Positions 28,084 to 36,407 of a DNA stretch of 64,000 bases are shown piece by piece. Under the pieces are notes generated by a model. It saw only the letters and a list, made by a program, of their open reading frames with translations, searched no databases and was not told the DNA's origin. Source of the stretch: Ferruginibacter sp. (GTDB lineage Bacteria; Bacteroidota; Bacteroidia; Chitinophagales; Chitinophagaceae); assembly GCA_019638485.1 (NCBI GenBank), contig JAHBTP010000003.1, positions 1-64,000 on the forward strand, in the 5' to 3' direction. Position 1 is the stretch's first letter. Each line of letters begins with the position of its first letter. A program made the translations under genes and the position numbers.

Positions 28084-29226
28084 GTGGCTATCATTCTCGT
28101 TTTTCCCATTATTTCCTGGCTGATATTTTCATTGTTACCAAAGAAGAAATATCGTCAAACTATAAAAAATGTGGAGAATGATTTCGGAATAATTGTAACT
28201 GCCTACCAATATACAGAAAATCTTCCCAATGCCATAGACTCATTACTTAACATGAAGTATCAAAATTTCATGGTGTATGTAGTTTGTGATAATTGCCCGC
28301 CTTTTACCTATCGTGAAAATGATGAACGAGTGGTGATTTTACATCCTCCCGAAATTTTTACTAATCAGGTAAAATCTCATTTCTATGCCATAGAAAAATT
28401 TAAACGTCAGCACAACCGGGTTGTAATAATTGACAGCGATAATTTAGTTGATCCCAATTTTTTAAATGGATTAACACCTTGGTTTAATCGAGGTTATGAA
28501 GCAGTACAAGGGGTACGTACAGCTAAAAACATAAATACCACACTTGCTTGTTTGGATGCAATTGGAGAATTATACTATTTATACTATGACAGGATAATAT
28601 TATTTGGAATAAGATCCTCATCAATGCTTTCAGGTTCCGGTATGGCATTCACTACATCATTGTATCACGAATGTTTAGGCAATTATAACCAAACAGGTGC
28701 CGGATTTGATAAAGTGCTACAATTTAATCTGCTATCAAGAAACAAACGAATTGCCTTTGCCAAAGAGGCTATTGTGTATGATGAAAAGACAGCACATTCG
28801 GATCAATTAATAAAGCAACGCGCGCGATGGAATAATACATGGTTTAAATACTTTCCCTATTCTCTAAAGTTGATGATAAAAGGAATAGCTCATTTCAGCA
28901 TTAACCAATTGCTATATGGTTTTATTTTATTTAGGCCTCCGTTATTTATATTGCTTGGTATTACCTCATTAATTATTATAATCAACTTTTTTACTTTTCC
29001 ACTATACAACCTGTACTGGTTCACTGCCTGTATTTTATTTCTTTCAGGATTTTTACTGGCACTAAAACAATTAAAAGCACCCACCAAGTTTTATAAAACT
29101 TTATTCATCGCACCTAAGTTTATATTTTTACAGGTGCTTTCTTTATTTAAAGCAAGAAAAGCCAATCAATACTCGGTGGCTACCGAACACCATTTTCATA
29201 AACCCAAAGAGGAAATTGAAAAATAA
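28084..29226 (+). CDS. GT2 family membrane glycosyltransferase
   Basis: A 380-aa protein with an N-terminal TM, a GT-A domain (FGIIVTAYQYTENLPNAIDS, VVIIDSDNLVDPNF with DSD, SGSGMAF) and the QRARW form of the QxxRW motif in KQRARWNNTWF, then two C-terminal TMs. The start is uncertain. GTG at 28084 is used, but the same frame stays open back to 28012 and encodes a plausible start of the TM helix (FFHIAWLVIQSVV) without an ATG, so a non-ATG start upstream or a sequence error is possible. It is the last gene of the plus-strand EPS cluster. Confidence 0.83.
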   Translation: MAIILVFPIISWLIFSLLPKKKYRQTIKNVENDFGIIVTAYQYTENLPNAIDSLLNMKYQNFMVYVVCDNCPPFTYRENDERVVILHPPEIFTNQVKSHFYAIEKFKRQHNRVVIIDSDNLVDPNFLNGLTPWFNRGYEAVQGVRTAKNINTTLACLDAIGELYYLYYDRIILFGIRSSSMLSGSGMAFTTSLYHECLGNYNQTGAGFDKVLQFNLLSRNKRIAFAKEAIVYDEKTAHSDQLIKQRARWNNTWFKYFPYSLKLMIKGIAHFSINQLLYGFILFRPPLFILLGITSLIIIINFFTFPLYNLYWFTACILFLSGFLLALKQLKAPTKFYKTLFIAPKFIFLQVLSLFKARKANQYSVATEHHFHKPKEEIEK

Positions 29227-29473
29227 AATTACTTTTTCAATGTAAGTATATCTCTGTCGGCTAAAATGAATTTAATACCCGCCTTAATTAAACGGGAACG
29301 GCTGTTATTTTATTAACCTACAAGATTTCTCTTGAGCAATTTATATTAACACTTGCTTACCCAGCATTCTGTAATTTGTAATATGCTAGCAAAAAGCAAA
29401 TTCTTTAACACGTTTATGTCTTCTAAACACAAACAAACATCATTCGTTTATTGTAAGGTGGAAGGTAAATAAA

Positions 29474-30562
29474 CTACTTTTTATTGAATGCAAATAACGG
29501 ATACTCCCCTTTTAAGCCGCAAAGCTCAGGTTGACGCTCTTCCTTTTCATAAATTTTTTGAAGCCATTTCTTCCCATTCATATTCTCATGAAGATAAGTT
29601 TTCATGAATGGAACGCTAACTGACCTCCACACTTTTAACTCAAAAGGAACAGGAAGGTGCTTTTTAAAATATTCATAAGGGTGAGCATGAAAATATAACA
29701 TCTTGGCGGGAGCAGCCTTCCCTGAAATTTTAGAAGCTGCCTTTTTAATTTTATTCCCAATATACTGAACACCTCTAAACGGAAGCAATGACAGGTTCAT
29801 CCAAGGAGAATGTTTATACCAATCATATACCACCACTCCTTTGCCACCCTGTATTAATATTCGATAGAGTTCTGTAATTGCCTTAAGCTGTTCATCTTTA
29901 GGAATATGATAAATAGTATTTAATGACACAAACCCATCTACCTTATTATCTTTAATTGGGAGATTAGTCATATCACATAGTAAGCATATTGCTTTATCAC
30001 CCAATTTCTTTTTACACTCACGCAAACCTGTAAACGAAAGATCTACACAAATCCTATAGGTGTAGTTCGCAGAATATTGAAGATAATCTTCAAACTGCAA
30101 AGCCCCTGATGCGGCATCTACCATATACGTACCGGATGGTAATAAATAGCGGCTCACCCTGTCGTGGCATTTTTTAATATACTCCTGAGCAAAAGGTCTC
30201 AAATCTTCAAAAATATCAGCGTCCTCATAATCTCCTTTTGAGGTGGTATGCCAGCCTCGGTCGTCATAAAAATTTTTAACTAATTTCTTATCGTCACTCA
30301 ATGTATCACCCAAAATCCTTTCTCTATTATCTACCAAGGCCAAATCAGGCAGTAAGAGAACAATATCATCCACAATGGGATAATAATAATTTCCGGAAGC
30401 ATTAATCAAGCACACTTCAATAGCATCTTTCATTTGCTTTCCATCTACCTGCCAAACATTATTTTCTTCAATTCTTCTATTTAGCAAAACGATGTCCATA
30501 TCTGATAACAACCTGATATCTTCGCCCGTTATCGGACATTTTAAAATCTCAATCCATCCCAT
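29474..30562 (-). CDS. Class I SAM-dependent methyltransferase with Trm112-like N-terminus
   Basis: A 362-aa protein. The N-terminus (MGWIEILKCPITGEDIRLLS) resembles a Trm112/zinc-ribbon-like leader with only one Cys visible. The methyltransferase core has YMVDAASGALQFEDYL (motif I), ICVDLSFTGLRECKKKLG, LLCDMTNLPIKDNKVDGFVS and ELYRILIQGGKGVVVYDW. It resembles methyltransferases found in glycan loci, but the substrate cannot be read. It is convergent with the plus-strand glycosyltransferase cluster and divergent from the EEP gene. Confidence 0.8.
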   Translation of the reverse strand: MGWIEILKCPITGEDIRLLSDMDIVLLNRRIEENNVWQVDGKQMKDAIEVCLINASGNYYYPIVDDIVLLLPDLALVDNRERILGDTLSDDKKLVKNFYDDRGWHTTSKGDYEDADIFEDLRPFAQEYIKKCHDRVSRYLLPSGTYMVDAASGALQFEDYLQYSANYTYRICVDLSFTGLRECKKKLGDKAICLLCDMTNLPIKDNKVDGFVSLNTIYHIPKDEQLKAITELYRILIQGGKGVVVYDWYKHSPWMNLSLLPFRGVQYIGNKIKKAASKISGKAAPAKMLYFHAHPYEYFKKHLPVPFELKVWRSVSVPFMKTYLHENMNGKKWLQKIYEKEERQPELCGLKGEYPLFAFNKK

Positions 30563-30654
30563 TCTAGGTATTTTTTAGCAATTAATTACAAATAAAAATA
30601 ATAATAATCTATTTAGGTATCAAGTTATTTCAAATTCCCTAACTAATTTCAAAT

Positions 30655-31773
30655 ATGGTATTATCTCGTATTATAGTCAAACGCATAATAATTGTTATAA
30701 ACGCCTTAGCTGCTATATTATTATTAATCGCCGGATATTCCTATTTACTCAACCCGGCAACCTGGTGGCTATTGGCAATGGCCGGACTGATCTTTCCCGT
30801 TATTTATTTTGGAAATTTTTTACTTCTGTGTATAACTATACTAATAAATAAAAAGGCAGCATTAATACCCTTAGTGGCTTTGTTAAGCACCACTCCTACT
30901 TTTTTAAAATGCTTTTCTTTTGGAAGTAATGAAGGTTTTAGCCAAGCCAAACCAACCCATCAACTTAGGGTAGTATCGTGGAATGTTGGTCTTATGAGTT
31001 TAAACGCACGAGATACTCAGGTTGCTATTAAGCAAAACCTTGAGATTTTAAATGCACTAAAGGAAACAAATGCTGACGTAATTTGTTTACAGGAATTCTT
31101 AACCTCACTTGTCCCCAACGGACATTACAATTTTTTAGATTCAATTAAAAGAACACAAAACTATCCCTATCACTTTTATGCAGTTGATTACGAAGTGTAT
31201 GAGGGCTTCTTTGTTAGTGGAACGCTCATCCTAAGCAGATTCCCTCTTTTGAAAAAAGACAAAATGCCATTTAAAGGCCCGTTCAGAGGCAGCTTAGTAA
31301 GTGCTGATATTTTATTTGAAGGGAAAAAGATAAATCTGCTTTCCTCCAGATTACAGAGTTTAAATTTTAAACGAGATGAATATGCCATCTTCAGTAATCT
31401 AAAAAAGGGAAAAGCAGATGCATGGAAAGGAAGCGGTACAATGATGCGTAAAATTAAATACGCATATTCTCAGCGCCTTCATCAGGTAAGCATGATAAAG
31501 GGAATGGAAAAAAGAGAAATTGCACAAATATTTACCGGAGACTTAAATGACGTACCGGGTAGCTATGCATACGCGCAAATTAAGGGAGATATGAATGACG
31601 CATGGTTAGATAAAGGATTTGGTATCGGAAGAACTTTTAGTAGAATATCACCAACTTTACGAATAGACTATATTTTTTACAACAAACATCTTATGGCTAC
31701 CCAAACAAAACGAATCATAACAAAAAAAGGGAGCGATCATTATGGCTTGGTAACTGATTTCAAGCTTCGATAA
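30655..31773 (+). CDS. Membrane-anchored endonuclease/exonuclease/phosphatase family protein
   Basis: A 372-aa protein with three N-terminal hydrophobic helices (residues about 8-85) followed by an EEP domain. Catalytic motifs are VVSWNVGLMSLNAR, ADVICLQEF (metal-binding Glu), FTGDLNDVPGS (Asp/Asn pair) and the C-terminal GSDHYGLVTDF (Asp-His). The topology puts the catalytic domain on one side of the inner membrane, as in related Bacteroidota proteins. The substrate could be DNA, a phospholipid or a sugar phosphate; the sequence does not decide. Confidence 0.85.
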   Translation: MVLSRIIVKRIIIVINALAAILLLIAGYSYLLNPATWWLLAMAGLIFPVIYFGNFLLLCITILINKKAALIPLVALLSTTPTFLKCFSFGSNEGFSQAKPTHQLRVVSWNVGLMSLNARDTQVAIKQNLEILNALKETNADVICLQEFLTSLVPNGHYNFLDSIKRTQNYPYHFYAVDYEVYEGFFVSGTLILSRFPLLKKDKMPFKGPFRGSLVSADILFEGKKINLLSSRLQSLNFKRDEYAIFSNLKKGKADAWKGSGTMMRKIKYAYSQRLHQVSMIKGMEKREIAQIFTGDLNDVPGSYAYAQIKGDMNDAWLDKGFGIGRTFSRISPTLRIDYIFYNKHLMATQTKRIITKKGSDHYGLVTDFKLR

Positions 31774-31868
31774 AATTAACACAATGGAACTGCGAAATAA
31801 CTTTTTCGTGAAAAATGAAGATGTTTGTTTAATTTTAAAAGTATAACTCCAAAAACGCTTTTCACACC

Positions 31869-34148
31869 TTGGGCCATTTGCCAAAACTTGTAATAGACCT
31901 TGCCCTCATTTTAATAACAGGTGCTATCACTACGTTAATATTCAGGCGTATAAAACAGCCATTGGTTTTAGGATATATCATTGCTGGTTTTTTGGTGGGG
32001 CCGCATTTTAAGGCATTACCTTCTATTACCGACATTGACAACGTAGAGACCCTTGCACAGATAGGTGTTATTTTTCTGTTGTTTAGTTTGGGCCTGGAAT
32101 TTAGCTTTAAAAAGCTTATGCGTGTAGGCGGAGAGGCGTCTATTACTGCAATTGTAGAAATAATATTTATTTTTTTAGCAGGTGCTTTATGTGGGAAAGC
32201 ATTGGGGTGGAGCACCATGGACAGCCTCTTTCTTGGAGGTATGCTAGCCAGTTCTTCAACTACCATTATTATTAAGGCCTTTGAGGAGTTAGGTATAAAA
32301 ACCAAACACTATGCACGAATCGTGTTTGGTGTATTGGTAGTGGAAGATATTGTAGTAATTGTTTTAATGGTCTTGCTTTCTACCATCGCAGTTACACAGC
32401 AAATTGAAGGTGGACAAATTTTGTTTACTATATTAAAACTAATTTTCTTTCTCATTGTTTGGTTTTTAGCCGGTATTTTTTTAATTCCAACCTTTTTGAA
32501 AAGAGCTAAACCATTATTAGATGAAGAGACCTTGCTTGTTTTAGCCATAGGATTGTGCCTTGGAATGGTTGTTTTGGCTACCCAGGTAGGCTTTTCTGCA
32601 GAATTGGGCGCTTTTATTATGGGTTCAATTATTGCAGAGACTACTGCAGCCGAACGAGTAGAACATGTTATTAAACCAGTAAAGGATTTGTTTGGTGCAG
32701 TTTTCTTTATTTCAGTCGGGATGATGATTAATCCTCAAGAAATTTTTGATTATCGTTGGGCTGTGCTCATCGTAACGCTTATCACCTTATTTGGAAAATT
32801 ATTCAGTACTACCCTTGGAGCTCTTTTATCAGGGCAACCATTAAAACAATCTATTGAAGTAGGTATGAGTATGGCGCAAATTGGTGAATTCGCATTTATA
32901 GTTGCAGCCTTAGGCCTTTCATTGGGAGTAATATCTGATTTCCTATTTCCGGTTGCAGTGGGCGCATCTGCTATTACCACCTTTACTACTCCGTATATGA
33001 TAAAATATGCAGACAAAATGTATGAAGTGGTTATAAAAGTTGTTCCTGAGAAATGGGTTAAGCGACTAAACACTTATTCAAACAGATCTCAAGCCATTCA
33101 GGCAGAAAGCAATTGGCGAATTGTAATCCGCTCCTACCTGAGAATAATGAGTATTAACGGAACTATTTTATTGGGCATTGCATTGCTTTCCTTTCGTGTT
33201 CTTAGGCCTTATCTTCAGTTAAGCATTGAAGATACCTTAACGGGAAATATTATTGGGCTCCTCATTGTCCTCGTTCTTTCCTCTCCATTTTTATGGGCTT
33301 TCATGTCGCGAAAGCCAGATAATTCAGCTTATAAAGAACTTTGGCTGCATCGGGATTATAACCATGGGCCACTTGTTACCATTGAAGTGGTAAGGATTAT
33401 TTTAGGATTTATCATTATCGGATTTTGGCTTGATGTTTTCTTCAACACCCGCATTGCTATTTTTGTTGGAATCCCCATCATCTTTGTTTTGCTATTTTTA
33501 TTTTCAAAAAGAATACAAAAGTTTTACAAGCGCCTTGAAGGAAGATTTATTTCTAATCTTAGGGCAAGAGAACAACGAGAGAGAGAAACCAGTATTGCAG
33601 AAAATGTAATGAGTAAGGATGGAGTATATGCCGATCTCTCTCCGTATGATGCACATGTAATAGACTTAAAAGTGCCGGCAAATCCAATTTATGCAAAATC
33701 AACATTGTTTGATCTGGAATGGCGCGAAAAATATGGAGTTAATGTAGTTTATATTCAGCGCGGTGAGAAACTAATCCCAGCTCCAACACGTAATGAAGTA
33801 ATCCTTCCCCATGACAAAGTAGGGCTATTAGCCTCAGATGAACAGCTTCAATTATTCTTACCTTATTTTAATACCTCAGAAGAGGCAGAGCCATCCGGCA
33901 CCACTATAAACGATATTGCACTAGAAAAAATAGTAGTAAACGAACAGAATTGCCTTAAAGGCCATACTATTCGCAGCTCCGGAATTCGTGAACATACCAG
34001 CGGATTAGTGGTTGGGATACAGCGTGCCAATCAACGAATACTCAACCCTGAATCAACTATCGTTTTTCAAAGAGACGATATTGTTTGGATTGTTGGAGAT
34101 TGGAGGAAAATTCGCAGTTTTAAAGCAGAAAGAAAAATAGATAAATAA
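31869..34148 (+). CDS. CPA2 family cation:proton antiporter with C-terminal TrkA-C domains
   Basis: A 759-aa protein. An N-terminal 12-13 helix Na+/H+ exchanger domain (residues about 5-380, KefB/KefC type) contains FLLFSLGLEFSFKKL, SSSTTIIIKAFEELG and FSAELGAFIMGSIIAET. Another hydrophobic region (about 420-560) precedes two TrkA-C-like ligand-binding modules (about 590-665 and 687-753). It probably exports K+ or Na+ in exchange for protons. The reading frame begins with TTG at 31869; a TTG three codons later is an alternative, and no ATG is well placed. Confidence 0.87.
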   Translation: MGHLPKLVIDLALILITGAITTLIFRRIKQPLVLGYIIAGFLVGPHFKALPSITDIDNVETLAQIGVIFLLFSLGLEFSFKKLMRVGGEASITAIVEIIFIFLAGALCGKALGWSTMDSLFLGGMLASSSTTIIIKAFEELGIKTKHYARIVFGVLVVEDIVVIVLMVLLSTIAVTQQIEGGQILFTILKLIFFLIVWFLAGIFLIPTFLKRAKPLLDEETLLVLAIGLCLGMVVLATQVGFSAELGAFIMGSIIAETTAAERVEHVIKPVKDLFGAVFFISVGMMINPQEIFDYRWAVLIVTLITLFGKLFSTTLGALLSGQPLKQSIEVGMSMAQIGEFAFIVAALGLSLGVISDFLFPVAVGASAITTFTTPYMIKYADKMYEVVIKVVPEKWVKRLNTYSNRSQAIQAESNWRIVIRSYLRIMSINGTILLGIALLSFRVLRPYLQLSIEDTLTGNIIGLLIVLVLSSPFLWAFMSRKPDNSAYKELWLHRDYNHGPLVTIEVVRIILGFIIIGFWLDVFFNTRIAIFVGIPIIFVLLFLFSKRIQKFYKRLEGRFISNLRAREQRERETSIAENVMSKDGVYADLSPYDAHVIDLKVPANPIYAKSTLFDLEWREKYGVNVVYIQRGEKLIPAPTRNEVILPHDKVGLLASDEQLQLFLPYFNTSEEAEPSGTTINDIALEKIVVNEQNCLKGHTIRSSGIREHTSGLVVGIQRANQRILNPESTIVFQRDDIVWIVGDWRKIRSFKAERKIDK

Positions 34149-34274
34149 TCTCCGTAATCCATTTCTTTGCTGATATTATTTTTGCTATTTTGAGTTAAAA
34201 TTTTAAAAACAATATTTCAAAAATTAGGGTTTTTTAAAAAGCCCACCTGATCTGAAATACCAAAACTTAAAAGC

Positions 34275-34613
34275 ATGGAAGCACAAAAAGTTGATATGTT
34301 CCTTATGTCTAATGGTAAATTTTTTGAAACACACCAACTCGCACCAATCAGAGATCGTTTGCTTCAGTTGGATGAATCTAAATGGCCAATCATTCAAACG
34401 CTACAGTTTAAAGATCCAACCACGATACTCATTGTATCGTTACTGGCAGGAAGCCTCGGAATTGATCGCTTTCTAATAGGCGACACAGGACTTGGCGTAG
34501 GGAAATTAATTACTTGTGGCGGATTGGGAGTTTGGACAATTATTGATTGGTTTATGATTATGGGAAATACACGTGAAAAAAATATGAATGCATTAATGCA
34601 GGTATTAATGTAA
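34275..34613 (+). CDS. TM2 domain-containing protein
   Basis: A 112-aa protein with a soluble N-terminus (about 50 residues) and two helices with the TM2 signature LLAGSLGIDRFLIGDTGLG and GLGVWTIIDWFMIMGNTR. The TM2 family is widespread but poorly understood. Its stop overlaps the next start as TAATG. It opens a four-gene, translationally coupled membrane module with DUF2752, DUF4870-like and M48 peptidase genes. Confidence 0.87.
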   Translation: MEAQKVDMFLMSNGKFFETHQLAPIRDRLLQLDESKWPIIQTLQFKDPTTILIVSLLAGSLGIDRFLIGDTGLGVGKLITCGGLGVWTIIDWFMIMGNTREKNMNALMQVLM

Positions 34614-35026
34614 TGACCTCTTCAAGAAATAAATTATATGGATGGCTATTGTTTTTTTCGGCCATCGGCTATCTGTGGGTATTCTACAACCTGTTATTTA
34701 CACACGCTGATAGTGGAGCAACGCTATGTTTATTTAAAACCATTACACACCTACCTTGTCCATCTTGTGGTGTTACCCGTACCATTTGTTCACTCATTCA
34801 CCCAGAAGAAAGCATCAGTAAAATTGTAAATCCATTAGGCATTTTGGTTGCAGCAATGATGCTAATTTTTCCACTATGGATTCTTATAGATTTACTCATT
34901 AATAAGAAATCATTTTATAATCAATATATTAATATCGAAAGATTTTTACAAAAACCACCTGTTGCTATTTCTTCCATTCTTTTGATAACCTTTGTTTGGA
35001 TTTGGAATATTGTAAAAGGATTATAA
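34613..35026 (+). CDS. DUF2752 family membrane protein
   Basis: A 137-aa protein with three hydrophobic helices and the diagnostic CPSCGVTRT motif of DUF2752 just before the second helix. The paired cysteines could bind metal or form a disulfide. Both ends overlap neighbouring genes by one base (TAATG), so coordinated translation with the TM2 and DUF4870-like proteins is likely. The molecular function is unknown. Confidence 0.87.
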   Translation: MTSSRNKLYGWLLFFSAIGYLWVFYNLLFTHADSGATLCLFKTITHLPCPSCGVTRTICSLIHPEESISKIVNPLGILVAAMMLIFPLWILIDLLINKKSFYNQYINIERFLQKPPVAISSILLITFVWIWNIVKGL

Positions 35027-35460
35027 TGCAGGCTAAACCATTTGTTTACATACCCGGCGAACACGAAGCAGAAAAGGCATCAAACAGCTATTTAATGTCA
35101 CTTATTGCCATCATAGCCGGATTACCCCTTCCAATAATTAATTTATTGGCCACGCTTGCTTTTTTTATCGGAAACAGGAAAGGAACGTATTTTGTAAGAT
35201 GGCATTGTACACAGGCGCTGCTATCTCAACTATCTCTGCTTTTTATAAATAGTTTTGGATTTTGGTGGACAGTATCCATTATTTTTTCAGATGAAAAAAT
35301 TACTAACCATTATTTAGCCTATATCTTTTGCGTGATTATTTTTAATGTGGCTGACTTCTTCGCTACCATCTTTACAGCTATCAAAACCAGAAAAGGACTA
35401 CATATAGAATGGTTCTTTTTTGGCACACTTACTAATTTAATTTGCAGGCCCAAAAAATGA
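35026..35460 (+). CDS. DUF4870/Tic20-like small membrane protein
   Basis: I start at the ATG at 35026, which overlaps the preceding stop as TAATG (144 aa). A start 30 bp upstream would lie inside the DUF2752 gene. Three to four helices are visible, with FVRWHCTQALLSQLSLLF after the second, matching the pattern of DUF4870 (Tic20-like) proteins, where a YxxxHxxQA(L/I) element is common. Its TGA stop overlaps the M48 peptidase start (ATGA). Confidence 0.72.
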   Translation: MQAKPFVYIPGEHEAEKASNSYLMSLIAIIAGLPLPIINLLATLAFFIGNRKGTYFVRWHCTQALLSQLSLLFINSFGFWWTVSIIFSDEKITNHYLAYIFCVIIFNVADFFATIFTAIKTRKGLHIEWFFFGTLTNLICRPKK

Positions 35461-36257
35461 AAAAGATTGTAATACAAGGACTCATTTTAATCACTGTTTT
35501 TTGCGCTGCCTTGTTCGTCTTGCGTCAAATAGACTGGATGAAATTGTTTAAAGTAGAGAACTATACGCAAAAGACAGAAAAGAAGCTGGGTGAACAATTA
35601 TGGAAGATTTATAAAGATGGAGCCAAAGATTCTTCCGACACTTTATTGATAAACGCTGTTGATACCATTATAAGTAAACTGTGTGCAGAAAATAATATTA
35701 ACCGATCAGGTATAAAAGCGCACTTGCTCATTAAAGATGAAGTAAATGCCTTTGCATTACCCGGAGGGCACCTCATCATTTATACAGGACTAATTAATGA
35801 TTGTGATAATCAGGAACAACTAATTGGCGTACTTGGGCATGAAATTGCACACATACAGCTTAATCACGTAATGGAAAAACTAATAAAAGAAGTGGGGCTG
35901 TCGGCAATTATTTCCATTACAGCAGGAAGTGGTGGTGATATGTTAAGACAAGTAGCTAAAATGTTATCCTCTACTGCGTTTGATAGAAGGCTGGAAAGGG
36001 AGGCTGACCTCAAATCCGTTGATTATATGATTAATGCAGGAATAAACCCTAAGCCTTTTGCTATTTTTCTTTCAAAAATGGCAGAAAAAAAACCTGATAA
36101 AACAAAATACTTTTCATGGATAAGCACACATCCGGATTCTCAGGATAGAGCAAATTATATTCTTGACTACATAAAAGTGAGAACCATAAAGAACGAACAG
36201 GTTATTTCATCATCTATCTGGGATAAAATAAAGATGAATGAAAAAGATTCAAATTAA
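35457..36257 (+). CDS. M48 family zinc metallopeptidase
   Basis: A 266-aa protein from the ATG at 35457 (ATGA overlap with the previous stop). There is one N-terminal hydrophobic segment (KKIVIQGLILITVFCAALFV), likely an anchor or signal. The zinc motif is HEIAH at residues 128-132 in GVLGHEIAHIQLNH, with the third ligand Glu in DRRLEREADLKSVDYM. ALPGGHLIIYTGLI is the usual upstream patch. This resembles periplasmic BepA/LoiP-type M48 proteases involved in envelope quality control. Coupling to three small membrane proteins suggests they are partners. Confidence 0.88.
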   Translation: MKKIVIQGLILITVFCAALFVLRQIDWMKLFKVENYTQKTEKKLGEQLWKIYKDGAKDSSDTLLINAVDTIISKLCAENNINRSGIKAHLLIKDEVNAFALPGGHLIIYTGLINDCDNQEQLIGVLGHEIAHIQLNHVMEKLIKEVGLSAIISITAGSGGDMLRQVAKMLSSTAFDRRLEREADLKSVDYMINAGINPKPFAIFLSKMAEKKPDKTKYFSWISTHPDSQDRANYILDYIKVRTIKNEQVISSSIWDKIKMNEKDSN

Positions 36258-36348
36258 TATATCAACCCACTTCTGCTAATATTTTAATAAACCGCTTCCC
36301 TTTAATAAAAGGAAAACAACGTGGGTGCCTACACCTTCAAATTCAAAT

Positions 36349-36385
36349 CAAAAAAAATCCCTTCCGAATAAATCGGAAGGGATTG
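36349..36385 (-). terminator. Rho-independent terminator after the beta-helix protein gene
   Basis: A perfect stem ATCCCTTCCGA (36357-36367) / TCGGAAGGGAT (36373-36383) with a 5-nt loop is followed on the minus strand by a run of U (A-run at 36350-36357). It lies about 25 bp past the stop of the 1772-aa gene. It could also stop plus-strand transcripts weakly. Confidence 0.85.
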
Positions 36386-36407
36386 GATTCTACAATTTGA
36401 TTGCCCG

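Noticed and set aside
32750..33073. 107-aa minus-strand ORF
   Set aside because: Antisense shadow of the CPA2 antiporter gene.
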